From positions 124,001 to 188,000 of the forward strand of contig NZ_PYIX02000001.1 of assembly GCF_003024515.2 (NCBI RefSeq): 64,000 bases of DNA, written 5' to 3'. Both the position numbers and the translations under genes were made by a program. The notes under the pieces were generated by a model. The model was not told where the DNA came from. It searched no databases and saw nothing but the letters and a program-made list of their open reading frames with translations. The stretch comes from Acinetobacter sichuanensis. Lineage in GTDB: Bacteria; Pseudomonadota; Gammaproteobacteria; Pseudomonadales; Moraxellaceae. Every line of letters starts with the position of its first letter. Within the stretch, counting starts at the first letter, position 1. This document shows positions 54,893 to 63,569 of this stretch, in pieces.

Positions 54893-56605
54893 ATGGATAA
54901 AAACAATATGGATAGCAAAAATCAAGTTGAAGCGCGTGACACACATCTGCACTATTTATTACATTGGGAGCAGAAACAACCTAATAAAACTTATTTAGTA
55001 CAACCTTTGTCTGATGGCTCTGTTGTGGAATATACATGGGGGGAAGTCGCTCGTCAGGTACGTTTAATGGCGAGCTATTTGCAATCTTTAAAATTTCCAG
55101 CACACAGCCGTATTGCTATTTATGGTAAAAATAGTGCGCATTGGATTATTGCTGATTTGGCAATTTGGCTTGTAGGTCATGTTTCTGTGCCCTTATATAC
55201 CACATTAAATGCAGAGGGAGCAGCCTATGTTTTAGAACATAGTGAGGCAAAATTATTTTTTATTGGAAAATTAGATGGAATCGCTGACAGTTGGCATAGT
55301 GTAAAAACAATTATTCCTGAAAATATGCCGTGTATTCGTTTGCCTTTAGCTCCAGATTACCCTGCGCCTACTTGGGATGAAATTATTGCTCAAACGCCAC
55401 AATCTGAAAACTTATCTTTGCCTCAAGAGGATGATTTAGCAACTATTATTTATACATCAGGCAGTACAGGTTTACCCAAAGGTGTCATGCAAAGTTTTGC
55501 AACATTAACTCGCCCTACGCATTCTTTATCAGGAACTTTTGCTGTTACGTCAAATGAACGAACTTTGTCTTATCTACCTTTAGCACATGTTGCAGAGCGA
55601 ATGTTTATTGAGTCAGCTTCTTTGGCAGCAGGATTTACCGTATATTTTGCCAATAATTTAGAAACTTTTGTACAAGACTTAAACCGAGCAAAACCAACGA
55701 TTTTCTTTTCAGTGCCACGTTTATGGACAAAATTTTATTTGGGAATTAATGAGAAAATTCCATTATCTAAGCAAAAAATATTATTTAAATTGCCTATTTT
55801 AGGTAAAGTGATTAAGAGGAAACTTTTAACTAAATTAGGCTTAAATCATATACGTTTTGCCTTAACGGGTTCAGCACCATTACCTGTAGATATTATCAAA
55901 TGGTACCGAAGTTTAGGGCTTGAATTACTTGAAGTTTATGGCATGACTGAAAATTGTGGTTATTCACATGTAACACGCACAGGACAATATGCTGAAGGTT
56001 TCGTTGGACATGTACAAACAGGTGTGCAATGTAAAATTGATGAGAATGGTGAAATCTTAGTCAAGAGTCCCGGGACAATGTTGGGATATTATAAAAATCC
56101 AGAAAAAACAGCAGAAGACCTTACAGCGGATGGTTTTTTACGCACAGGGGATATGGGCGAGATCGATGCTTCAGGACGCTTAAAAATTACTGGAAGAGTG
56201 AAAGATATTTTTAAAACCTCAAAAGGTAAATATGTGATGCCTGTACCGATTGAGCAAAAGTTAGGTAATCATGGTTATATTGAGTCAGTTTGCGTGGGAG
56301 GTGCTAGTTTGCCTCAACCTGTAGCATTTGTCATGTTAGCTGAAGATTTGCGAAATCACTTGGTTGAAGGCAAGCAGCAAAGAGAACCTGTTGAACAGGA
56401 GTTAACAGCACTTTTAAATAGTACCAATGAAAAATTAGAATCTCATGAAAAACTTGCATTTATTGTCATCATTAAAAAATTATGGACTATGGATAACGAT
56501 TTATTAACACCAACGATGAAGATTAAACGTAATAAAATAGAAGCCCTTTATCAACAACCTCTAGAAAGTTGGGCGGCTAAACAGCAAAAAATAATTTGGG
56601 AATAG
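54893..56605 (+). CDS. AMP-binding acyl-CoA synthetase
   Basis: 570 residues. The adenylation motif TIIYTSGSTGLPKGVM, then YLPLAHVAERM, LLEVYGMTENCG and FLRTGDMGEID, then GRVKDIFKTSKGKYVMP (with the acyl-CoA ligase lysine region) show an ATP-dependent fatty-acid CoA ligase of the long-chain ACSL kind. It would activate fatty acids at the inner membrane for lipid synthesis or beta-oxidation. It starts without a clear ribosome site. Confidence 0.9.
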   Translation: MDKNNMDSKNQVEARDTHLHYLLHWEQKQPNKTYLVQPLSDGSVVEYTWGEVARQVRLMASYLQSLKFPAHSRIAIYGKNSAHWIIADLAIWLVGHVSVPLYTTLNAEGAAYVLEHSEAKLFFIGKLDGIADSWHSVKTIIPENMPCIRLPLAPDYPAPTWDEIIAQTPQSENLSLPQEDDLATIIYTSGSTGLPKGVMQSFATLTRPTHSLSGTFAVTSNERTLSYLPLAHVAERMFIESASLAAGFTVYFANNLETFVQDLNRAKPTIFFSVPRLWTKFYLGINEKIPLSKQKILFKLPILGKVIKRKLLTKLGLNHIRFALTGSAPLPVDIIKWYRSLGLELLEVYGMTENCGYSHVTRTGQYAEGFVGHVQTGVQCKIDENGEILVKSPGTMLGYYKNPEKTAEDLTADGFLRTGDMGEIDASGRLKITGRVKDIFKTSKGKYVMPVPIEQKLGNHGYIESVCVGGASLPQPVAFVMLAEDLRNHLVEGKQQREPVEQELTALLNSTNEKLESHEKLAFIVIIKKLWTMDNDLLTPTMKIKRNKIEALYQQPLESWAAKQQKIIWE

Positions 56606-56630
56606 ACTTAAATTTAGTCTGTTGGATGGT

Positions 56631-56664
56631 AAAAAAGGGAGTTTTAGATAAACTGCCTTTTTTA
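56631..56664 (+). terminator. Terminator of the acyl-CoA synthetase gene
   Basis: AAAAAAGG pairs with CCTTTTTT, with inner AGTTT/AAACT, giving a long interrupted stem ending in T. Confidence 0.8.
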
Positions 56665-56845
56665 CTATATAGTCAAAAATAATAAATATCAAAAAATAAG
56701 CTTTAGGGTAAAATGTGATTTATTTTATATTTTTAAATTTTTGTGTGATTTTTATTGATATTTTTGTATTAAAAATCACCAATCTCAGGGATATAAAATT
56801 GACCAGATAGTCCATAAAATATAAAAAAATGAATTGGATATTGTC

Positions 56846-57523
56846 ATGTTTAATATTTCTTGTCCGTTATTAAAACCGATTTTAGTCTTAGAAGATGATC
56901 CTAATGTACAAATCCGCATTGAAAAATTGTTATATGCGTTTGGCTATAAAAAGCAAGATGTGCTTTTTGCACAAAGTATTGCAACAGCAAAAAAAAATGC
57001 GCAAGAAAATATTGTGCAGTTAGCATTGGTCGATTTAGGTTTACCTGATGGTAACGGAATCGATTTTATAAAATATTTACGTCAAAAAAAGGAAAAAGAA
57101 GATATTCCTGTCATGGTGATTTCCGCATGGAATACAACGGAAATGATTTATCAGGCACTCACTGCTGGTGCAACGGGTTATGTACTCAAAGAACGTGATG
57201 ATTTAGAAATCATGTTTGCGATTCGTAGCATATTAACGGGTGGCGCAATTATTGATCCTAGCATTGCTAAAGAAATTTTAAATAAGTTTGTGGGTGTGGA
57301 TGTTATTTCACAAGATGTGAGCAAGAAAAGTATTTTATCCAACCGAGAAACAGAAATTTTAAAATTGATTGCTTCAGGTTTAAGCAGTAAAGAAATTAGT
57401 CACCAACTGGTGATTGCAAAATATACGGTTGATGTTCATATCAAAAATATTTATCAAAAACTTGAGGTAAATTCTCGTACTAAAGCTATTCATGTTGCAC
57501 AAAATATAGGCTTATTAAGTTAA
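56846..57523 (+). CDS. Response regulator, REC plus LuxR-type HTH
   Basis: 225 residues from the ATG at 56846. The receiver has the acidic pair in LVLEDDPNVQ, phospho-Asp in ALVDLGLPDGNG, the Ser in VISAWN and the lysine in YVLKERDD. The C-terminal NarL/FixJ helix-turn-helix is SNRETEILKLIASGLSSKEISHQL, then YQKLEVNSRTKA. No histidine kinase is nearby, so it is an orphan in this window. Target genes are unknown. Confidence 0.9.
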   Translation: MFNISCPLLKPILVLEDDPNVQIRIEKLLYAFGYKKQDVLFAQSIATAKKNAQENIVQLALVDLGLPDGNGIDFIKYLRQKKEKEDIPVMVISAWNTTEMIYQALTAGATGYVLKERDDLEIMFAIRSILTGGAIIDPSIAKEILNKFVGVDVISQDVSKKSILSNRETEILKLIASGLSSKEISHQLVIAKYTVDVHIKNIYQKLEVNSRTKAIHVAQNIGLLS

Positions 57524-57556
57524 TAATAAGCCTTTGTGCATAGATGATTTTAAGGT

Positions 57557-58252
57557 TTAAGGAATGGTTGCATCATTCATATGGCGAGCACCTTCAAGCA
57601 ACATGCGAATCATAATCATGGTTTGTTCAGCAACTGCTTTGCGTTCATGATTTGGCAAATCTAGCACTTTTGCTCCCATATTAAAAACCAATTGTGTAAT
57701 GGCTTTGGCTACAAGCTCGGGATGAATGAGTTTATGTCGGTTCAGCTTTTCTAAGCGAATTAAGTCTTCTTGTAACTCTTGTTGAAAAAAAGCCAATTGT
57801 TGGTCTACAGCATGTTTATATTGGATTGAACCTGTATAACCTTCACGTAATAATAGACTTAAATTTCCTTCGTCAGCATCTAATTGTTCAATAAATACTT
57901 CAACAGAACTACGGATAATACTGCCATTTTTGGTCGCTTGTAGACGTGCTTGATGCAAAATTTGACGTAAGACACCGCCTGCACGGTCAATTAACTCAAT
58001 TGCAAGTTCATCAATATCTTTAAAGTGTCGATAAAAACTATTGGGTGCAATACCTGCTTCACGTGCAACTTCTCTCAAACTTAAAGATGAAATACTTTTT
58101 TGTGGGCTAATTAAATTTAGTGCGGCTTGAAAAAGCTCTTCTTTAGTAATGGTTGCTTTTCTGCCTACTGAACGCACAGATACTTTTTCAAGACCCGTAT
58201 CTGTGTCTTGAACGGAAATAGAATTTTCAGAGAGTGCAGAGGGCTGATTCAT
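57557..58252 (-). CDS. TetR-type repressor of fatty-acid desaturation (DesT/FabR-like)
   Basis: 231 residues from the ATG at 58252. The helix-turn-helix is RKATITKEELFQAALNLI, then SLREVAREAGIAPNSFYRHFKD; the ligand domain has the FabR/DesT motifs LLREGYTGSIQYKHAV and LVFNMGAKVLDL. These proteins sense the ratio of unsaturated to saturated acyl-CoA. It is divergent from the reductase/desaturase pair, exactly the DesT layout of Pseudomonas, so these genes are its likely targets. Confidence 0.88.
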   Translation of the reverse strand: MNQPSALSENSISVQDTDTGLEKVSVRSVGRKATITKEELFQAALNLISPQKSISSLSLREVAREAGIAPNSFYRHFKDIDELAIELIDRAGGVLRQILHQARLQATKNGSIIRSSVEVFIEQLDADEGNLSLLLREGYTGSIQYKHAVDQQLAFFQQELQEDLIRLEKLNRHKLIHPELVAKAITQLVFNMGAKVLDLPNHERKAVAEQTMIMIRMLLEGARHMNDATIP

Positions 58253-58330
58253 AAATATCAAGTAAATTAAGTTATTTAACTATTATAGCCGTTGCCATTA
58301 CATAAATGAAATGTCTAGATACAATACAAC

Positions 58331-58360
58331 TGTATATACAAATATATATACATATGTATA
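58331..58360. promoter_or_regulatory. Palindromes in the divergent promoter region of the desaturase locus
   Basis: TGTATATACA (58331-58340) and TATACATATGTATA (58347-58360) are perfect palindromes in the 140-base gap between the TetR gene and its divergent targets. One of them may be the operator of the regulator; AT-richness makes chance matches possible. Confidence 0.4.
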
Positions 58361-58393
58361 ATAATTTAAATCCTATTGAGTGGTACGCCTCTG

Positions 58394-59461
58394 ATGCATG
58401 CTCTTAAAAAGCAAAAATCTCCTATAAATTCAATATTTGAAGTTGTATTAGGCACTCATGCAAGCAACTTCTGGCTACAAAAAATTAATCCTTTATGGTC
58501 AATTCAGCAAGCACTTGGAAAAATTGTCCAAAAAGAACAAACCGCTGTTGATATGGTGAGTTTGACGATTCAAGTAAATCGTAATTTTAAGCATGGGCAA
58601 GCAGGGCAACATCATCCTATCACGATTGAAATTAATGGTCGTCGCTATGAGCGTACTTATAGTTTGACTCAACTTGATACACAACATGTTGTATTAACAG
58701 TAAAAAAAGTTGAAAAAGGTATCGTTAGTCAGTGGTTAAATGAACAAGCACAAGTTGGAGATATTCTTGAGTTTGGTCAGCCTTATGGTGAGATGCAACT
58801 GCCAAACACAACCCAGCCACTCGTATTATTGGCTGCGGGAAGTGGCATTACACCAATGTATAGCTTAGTTAAGGATTTGCTTCAAAACAAAAAAAATAAA
58901 GAGCAAACTGTACATCTGATGTATTGGGTAAAAAAACATGCCGATGTTGCATTTAAACAGCAGTTTGAACAATGGGCATTACAATATCCAAACTTTAAAT
59001 TGGATGTTTTTTATACACAAGATACGCCTAAAGATGCACGTTTAAATGTTGAGTATTTACATTTGGTGAAAGACCTTACACAAAGTACGGTTTATGTTTG
59101 TGGTCCATCAGGTTTTGTCAGCACTGCGGAAAGTTTATTTCAGTCCGCACATGATTTTAAAAGTGAAGCTTTTAGCCTTACGCCCATCATTTCTGATGAA
59201 ACAGGCTTTGTAAATGTGACTTTAACTCAATCGAATAAGGTGCTGGCGATTCCAAAAGGTCAGTCTATTTTGGTGAGTTTAGAACAACAGAACATTAAAC
59301 CGCAGCATGGCTGCCGTATGGGAATTTGCAATAAATGTGCATGTAATAAAGCCCAAGGTGCAACCAAAAATATGGTGAATGGTCAAGAAAACTCTGAACC
59401 TAACAATTTACTTAGAATTTGTGTAAATACTGCACAAACTGATTTAGTTATCGACATTTAA
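58394..59461 (+). CDS. Ferredoxin reductase-type electron donor for the acyl desaturase
   Basis: 356 residues from the ATG at 58394; a TTG 18 bases earlier is possible, and neither has a strong ribosome site. In order: FAD domain (ERTYSLTQ), NAD domain (LLAAGSGITPMYSLVKDL), and a C-terminal plant-type 2Fe-2S domain with four cysteines (CRMGICNKCAC and a later C). It passes electrons from NAD(P)H to the desaturase that starts 12 bases after it. The counterpart in Pseudomonas is DesC. Confidence 0.87.
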   Translation: MHALKKQKSPINSIFEVVLGTHASNFWLQKINPLWSIQQALGKIVQKEQTAVDMVSLTIQVNRNFKHGQAGQHHPITIEINGRRYERTYSLTQLDTQHVVLTVKKVEKGIVSQWLNEQAQVGDILEFGQPYGEMQLPNTTQPLVLLAAGSGITPMYSLVKDLLQNKKNKEQTVHLMYWVKKHADVAFKQQFEQWALQYPNFKLDVFYTQDTPKDARLNVEYLHLVKDLTQSTVYVCGPSGFVSTAESLFQSAHDFKSEAFSLTPIISDETGFVNVTLTQSNKVLAIPKGQSILVSLEQQNIKPQHGCRMGICNKCACNKAQGATKNMVNGQENSEPNNLLRICVNTAQTDLVIDI

Positions 59462-59473
59462 GCGAGTTTTATC

Positions 59474-60568
59474 ATGAATATGCCAGTTAAAATTCAATAT
59501 TTTACCAATCCTAAAAACCGTGAGTTAACTCAGTTTGAGTTAGATGAACTTGCCCGTGAACTTGATGCAATTAAGCAAGAAGTTCTTGATGATATTGGCG
59601 AAAAAGATGCGAAATATATTAAAAAGGTTTATGCAGCGATTCGCTATAGCAGTATTTTAGGGCGTGCTTGTCTTTTTGCAGGTTGGTTCCCACCAGCATG
59701 GTTGCTAGGCACAGGTTTACTTGGTTTTGCCAAAATCATGGAAAACATGGAGCTGGGTCATAATGTCATGCACGGGCAATATGATTGGATGAATGATCCA
59801 CGTTTTAAAGGAACAAATTATGAGTGGGATATTGTAGGTACTTCTGATAATTGGCGTCAAACCCATAACTACAAGCACCATACCTATACTAATATTAAAG
59901 GCATGGATGACGATATTGGTTATGGTTTATTGCGTCTTTTCCCTGAACAGCGTTGGAAGCCGGGTTATTTATTACAGCCTTTATACAGCATTCCATTTTG
60001 TTTGTTATTCCAATGGGGTGTTGCAATCCAAAATCTTGAAATTGGCAAACTGCTTTACAAGCGAAAAACTTGGGCTGAGTTTAAAAAAGAATGGAAACCG
60101 ACACAGCAAAAAATAGGCAAGCAATTTCTAAAAGATTATGTATTTTTTCCTTTAATTGCGGGACCTGCGGCATTGCCTGTGTTTACAGGTAATTTGGTTG
60201 CAAATGGTATTCGTAACGTTTGGACATTTAGTATTATTTTTTGTGGTCATTTCACCAAAGATGTAGAAGTTTTTCCTAAAACTGTATTACAAAATGAAAG
60301 TCGTGGTCATTGGTATATGCGCCAAATTCGTGGTTCCTCAAACTTAACGGGTTCAGAAGCGTTCCACATTTTGACGGGGCATTTAAGCCATCAAATTGAG
60401 CACCATTTATTTCCTGAAGTACCTGCACGTCGTTATCGTAAAATGGCACCGAAAGTACAGGCTGTATGTGAAAAATATGGTTTGAACTATAACAATGCAA
60501 GTTTATTAAAACAGTATGGTCAGGTACTTGGACGTATTGTCAAATATGCTTTTCCATTTAAAAAATAA
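59474..60568 (+). CDS. Acyl-CoA/acyl lipid fatty-acid desaturase
   Basis: 364 residues. The three histidine boxes of membrane di-iron desaturases are clear: HNVMHGQYDW, HNYKHHTY and HQIEHHLFPE. Four or so membrane segments lie between them. It puts a double bond into an acyl chain in the inner membrane, using electrons from the neighbouring reductase; the Pseudomonas analogue DesB is a delta-9 desaturase. Controlled by the divergent TetR gene by inference. Strong terminator follows. Confidence 0.92.
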   Translation: MNMPVKIQYFTNPKNRELTQFELDELARELDAIKQEVLDDIGEKDAKYIKKVYAAIRYSSILGRACLFAGWFPPAWLLGTGLLGFAKIMENMELGHNVMHGQYDWMNDPRFKGTNYEWDIVGTSDNWRQTHNYKHHTYTNIKGMDDDIGYGLLRLFPEQRWKPGYLLQPLYSIPFCLLFQWGVAIQNLEIGKLLYKRKTWAEFKKEWKPTQQKIGKQFLKDYVFFPLIAGPAALPVFTGNLVANGIRNVWTFSIIFCGHFTKDVEVFPKTVLQNESRGHWYMRQIRGSSNLTGSEAFHILTGHLSHQIEHHLFPEVPARRYRKMAPKVQAVCEKYGLNYNNASLLKQYGQVLGRIVKYAFPFKK

Positions 60569-60586
60569 TCAGCATTGATTTTGAAA

Positions 60587-60612
60587 TAAAACCGCTTTCG
60601 AGCGGTTTTTTA
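60587..60612 (+). terminator. Terminator of the desaturase operon
   Basis: AAACCGCT pairs with AGCGGTTT around TTCG, then T-run. Confidence 0.92.
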
Positions 60613-60697
60613 TTGGGAAATAAGTTTGAATTTTGTCATGATCATTGAAACGACACATTGACCGTGCTCAGCATGAGCATTGAAGATTGAAAAAACC

Positions 60698-61477
60698 TTA
60701 AAATAAGGACAACGAGAATAGATCAGATCCCATTCGCCCAATTAAAAAAACCAATAAAATCAGAAAGAAAATACGGATGAAACCACTGCCATATTTCATT
60801 GCCAATGCTGTGCCTGTAATTGCTCCCAAAATATTACATACAGCAAGGACAACGGCTGCGAGCCAAATCACATGACCCGTTGGAATAAAGAAAAACATCG
60901 CGGCTGAGTTGGTGGCAACATTGACGAGTTTTGCCGAAGCAGAGGCATTTAAAAAGTCAAAAGCAAAGACTTTGACAAATAAGAATAATAAAAAACTACC
61001 TGTTCCTGGACCAAAAATACCATCATAAAAACCAATACATGCACCAAACAAAATGCCGAGCGCAATTTCCTTTTTCCCTGCTTGTAAAACGGTATGAACT
61101 TGTCCAAGATCTTTTTTGGCAAATGTATAAATGGCAATGGCAATCAGCAAAAAGAACACGATATAACGCATGAATTCTTTGGGAATAAGCGAAACTGACA
61201 TTGCTCCAAAGAAAGAAAATATAAATGCAGCAACCATGGTCGGTAGGATTAACTTCCAATTAATGGTTACTTTCTTAAAATAAGCAAGCGCAGAAGACAA
61301 TGTACCTGCCATTGCAATCATTTTATTGGTACCAAAAACAGTGGCTAAACTATGTTTTGGCAAAGCATGCATGAGGGCAGGTAATTGGACTAAACCACCA
61401 CCACCCACTGCTGCATCAATCAGCCCACCACAGAATGCGAAAAAGCCGAGACCCATTAAAAGGGTTTGATATTCCAT
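60698..61477 (-). CDS. TSUP family (TauE/SafE) sulfite/anion exporter
   Basis: 259 residues with eight or so membrane segments and the family repeat (FCGGLIDAAVGGGGLVQLPAL at the start, GIFGPGTGSFLLFLFV in the second half). YfcA-like proteins carry sulfur-containing organic anions across the inner membrane; the substrate here is unknown. Single gene. Confidence 0.88.
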   Translation of the reverse strand: MEYQTLLMGLGFFAFCGGLIDAAVGGGGLVQLPALMHALPKHSLATVFGTNKMIAMAGTLSSALAYFKKVTINWKLILPTMVAAFIFSFFGAMSVSLIPKEFMRYIVFFLLIAIAIYTFAKKDLGQVHTVLQAGKKEIALGILFGACIGFYDGIFGPGTGSFLLFLFVKVFAFDFLNASASAKLVNVATNSAAMFFFIPTGHVIWLAAVVLAVCNILGAITGTALAMKYGSGFIRIFFLILLVFLIGRMGSDLFSLSLF

Positions 61478-61600
61478 GGTCAGCGCTGATATTTAAAGGA
61501 GATGTTGCGAGTTTATGCTAGAAGTATTTGCAATGAAAGTCATAAAAATAACTAAGTCTCACGATTTGAGACTTGGTTGTTGTAATGTAGGATATAGTGT

Positions 61601-62197
61601 TTATTTTATATACCCTTTATCAATAAAAGGTCTAAAAATACGATAATAAATTGACAAGACCAGATTTAAAATAAAGTCTTTATATTTGTGCCATAGCATG
61701 AGCCCAGAAAAATTGACCAATAATGCCAACAAAAAAGCACCAATCATATCGAGTGGAAAATGCACTCCTACATAAACACGAGACCATGCCACTAACCACG
61801 CGACCAAGATGAGTAATTTACCCAATTCGCGTTGTGATGAAAAATAGTAAGCAAAGGCGATACTACTAAAAATCGTCATGTGATTACTTGGAAAAGAACC
61901 TGTCGGTTTATGTTGAATTAAGGTTTGACCGACTTCCATGACAAAGGGTCGTGGAGAATAAAAAAAATGTGAAATTAACTGACTAATTGACAGTGTCACA
62001 CAAGTAAAAATGAATGCTTTTAAAATCTGTTTTTTGACTTGTTCATCGCCACGAAACCACAGGATGGCAAATACAACAATCATTAAATACAATAAATCAT
62101 TAGCAATGAAAATCGCATAGTGCATCATAAAGGATGATGCATGTTCAGGCGCATTTAAAAGATTAAATACAGCAAAATTTAAGTTTTCAATCGACAT
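61601..62197 (-). CDS. PAP2 family phosphatase (undecaprenyl-diphosphatase-like)
   Basis: 198 residues from the ATG at 62197. Six membrane segments carry the three-part active site: SPRPF, GSFPSNHMT (catalytic His) and SRVYVGVHFPLDM (nucleophile His). The size and motifs match the BcrC/YbjG type, which recycles undecaprenyl diphosphate to the monophosphate on the outer side of the inner membrane for cell-wall synthesis. A different PAP2 substrate cannot be excluded. Confidence 0.87.
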   Translation of the reverse strand: MSIENLNFAVFNLLNAPEHASSFMMHYAIFIANDLLYLMIVVFAILWFRGDEQVKKQILKAFIFTCVTLSISQLISHFFYSPRPFVMEVGQTLIQHKPTGSFPSNHMTIFSSIAFAYYFSSQRELGKLLILVAWLVAWSRVYVGVHFPLDMIGAFLLALLVNFSGLMLWHKYKDFILNLVLSIYYRIFRPFIDKGYIK

Positions 62198-62396
62198 TAG
62201 AGTAAAATTCAAGTAAATCGACGGTAGGCTACTTTAAGCATATTGTCATTAAAATGAAATATAGTGCTCACCTAAAAGCAACAATGTAACTCAAAATTTT
62301 GAAACCAATCTGATAGTTACTTTAATTAAAAAACAGCAGAACAAGGGATTGATCTACTGTTTTATAAGGTATGTATTTTTGTCAAAATAAGAAGAC

Positions 62397-63101
62397 TTAT
62401 TTAAATTGGATAGATCCATTGGCATTGACAGTAATTTTAGACTCGCCAGAAGCCATGTTTTGTCCACCTGCGTCGGCTGCTTCAAATTTTGCCATGCTAG
62501 CACGTGCTGCATAGATCGGCTGAGGATAAGAATTATTGGTGTTGATATTTAAGCTCACCAAGTTATATGCCGATTTATTCCATGCCTGTGTCAAAATTTG
62601 CGCACGTTGCTGAAAGTTTTTGGAGGCTTCAACCATGAGTTCATTTTCAACTTTTTTCCGTTGTTCATCAGAAACGGTAAAGTTGATGGATTGAGTTTGG
62701 AAGTTTTGTTGCAACTCATTAATTAACTGGCTTGCTGCTTTAAAGTCTTTGCTTTCAATTTGGACTTCGGCACGACCACGCCATTCTTTTAATTTTTGGT
62801 TGTCATTGTCATAAATTGGGTAAGTAGTTTGAGAACCTGTTTCGACTTTAACCTGAGGATATTTTTTAGCAATGCTCATGGCTTGATTCATGAGTTGTGT
62901 AATTTGAGCTGACAATTCAGCAGGTTGTTTGTTGGTTTTTTCAATAAATAAGACAGCATGCATCTCATCATTGGATACTTGGCGAGTTGCGTCTGCTTGT
63001 ACATTGACAACATTGTAATTTAACGCGTCATTTTCTGCTGCCATAGTCAGGGTGCTCAGCGTTGTTCCTAAAAGTAGGGTGGTTAAGGCTAAATAACGCA
63101 T
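62397..63101 (-). CDS. SIMPL domain (DUF541) periplasmic protein
   Basis: 234 residues. Signal peptide (cut after LTMA), then the SIMPL repeat: VVNVQADATRQVSNDEMHAVLFIEK, later TGSQTTYPIYDNDNQKLKEWRG, and the YPQPIYAARASM motif near the end. The E. coli relative YggE lowers oxidative damage; the family forms ring-like oligomers in the periplasm. Function here is inferred from the family. Confidence 0.88.
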   Translation of the reverse strand: MRYLALTTLLLGTTLSTLTMAAENDALNYNVVNVQADATRQVSNDEMHAVLFIEKTNKQPAELSAQITQLMNQAMSIAKKYPQVKVETGSQTTYPIYDNDNQKLKEWRGRAEVQIESKDFKAASQLINELQQNFQTQSINFTVSDEQRKKVENELMVEASKNFQQRAQILTQAWNKSAYNLVSLNINTNNSYPQPIYAARASMAKFEAADAGGQNMASGESKITVNANGSIQFK

Positions 63102-63453
63102 AGTTTGTCCTTAAAAGTATTCATTGAAATCATTTATTTGATATTAAGCATAAGTCAGGGAGAGCTTTTGCAGAATTTGTGGTGCATTTGTAATAATTTA
63201 TACCAAGTTTGCAACAAATAATAAATTAAAATACGATATAAATTAGTATGTTATTTCTATTTTGTAAAAAATAAATGGATTAAAATATTGTAGAAATTAA
63301 AAACAAGTAAATTATAGGCTTTTCTTTGCTTTGTCACATAGTATGATGATAATTCTAGTATAGATATTAATGAGCGTTTTTTTCGATAAACGAATAGACG
63401 ATAAGTACATAAAAGATATTTATTTTCTTGAAAAAAACTGTATTATCGCGCTC
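63102..63453. other. Intergenic region between the SIMPL gene and dat
   Basis: AT-rich, with no gene visible. TATTAT at 63441-63446 could be the -10 of the dat promoter, but I see no matching -35. Confidence 0.4.
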
Positions 63454-63569
63454 CTAGTTAGGAATATTAAAAGCACTCTAACTAGATTTCTATAAAGCAC
63501 CGAGTCAAAAGACCACAAGTCCCCCGACTTATTTCTTTCAACCCATATCAGAGATGGTAATTCGATATG
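63454..63569 (+). promoter_or_regulatory. Structured 5' leader of dat
   Basis: Three hairpins lie in the 113 bases before the start codon: CTAGTTAG/CTAACTAG (63454-63461 and 63478-63485), AAGTC-CCCC-GACTT in the middle, and CATATC (63544-63549) paired with GATATG (63564-63569), which includes the ATG itself and encloses the ribosome site. This would be a leader able to hide the start codon. Confidence 0.45.
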
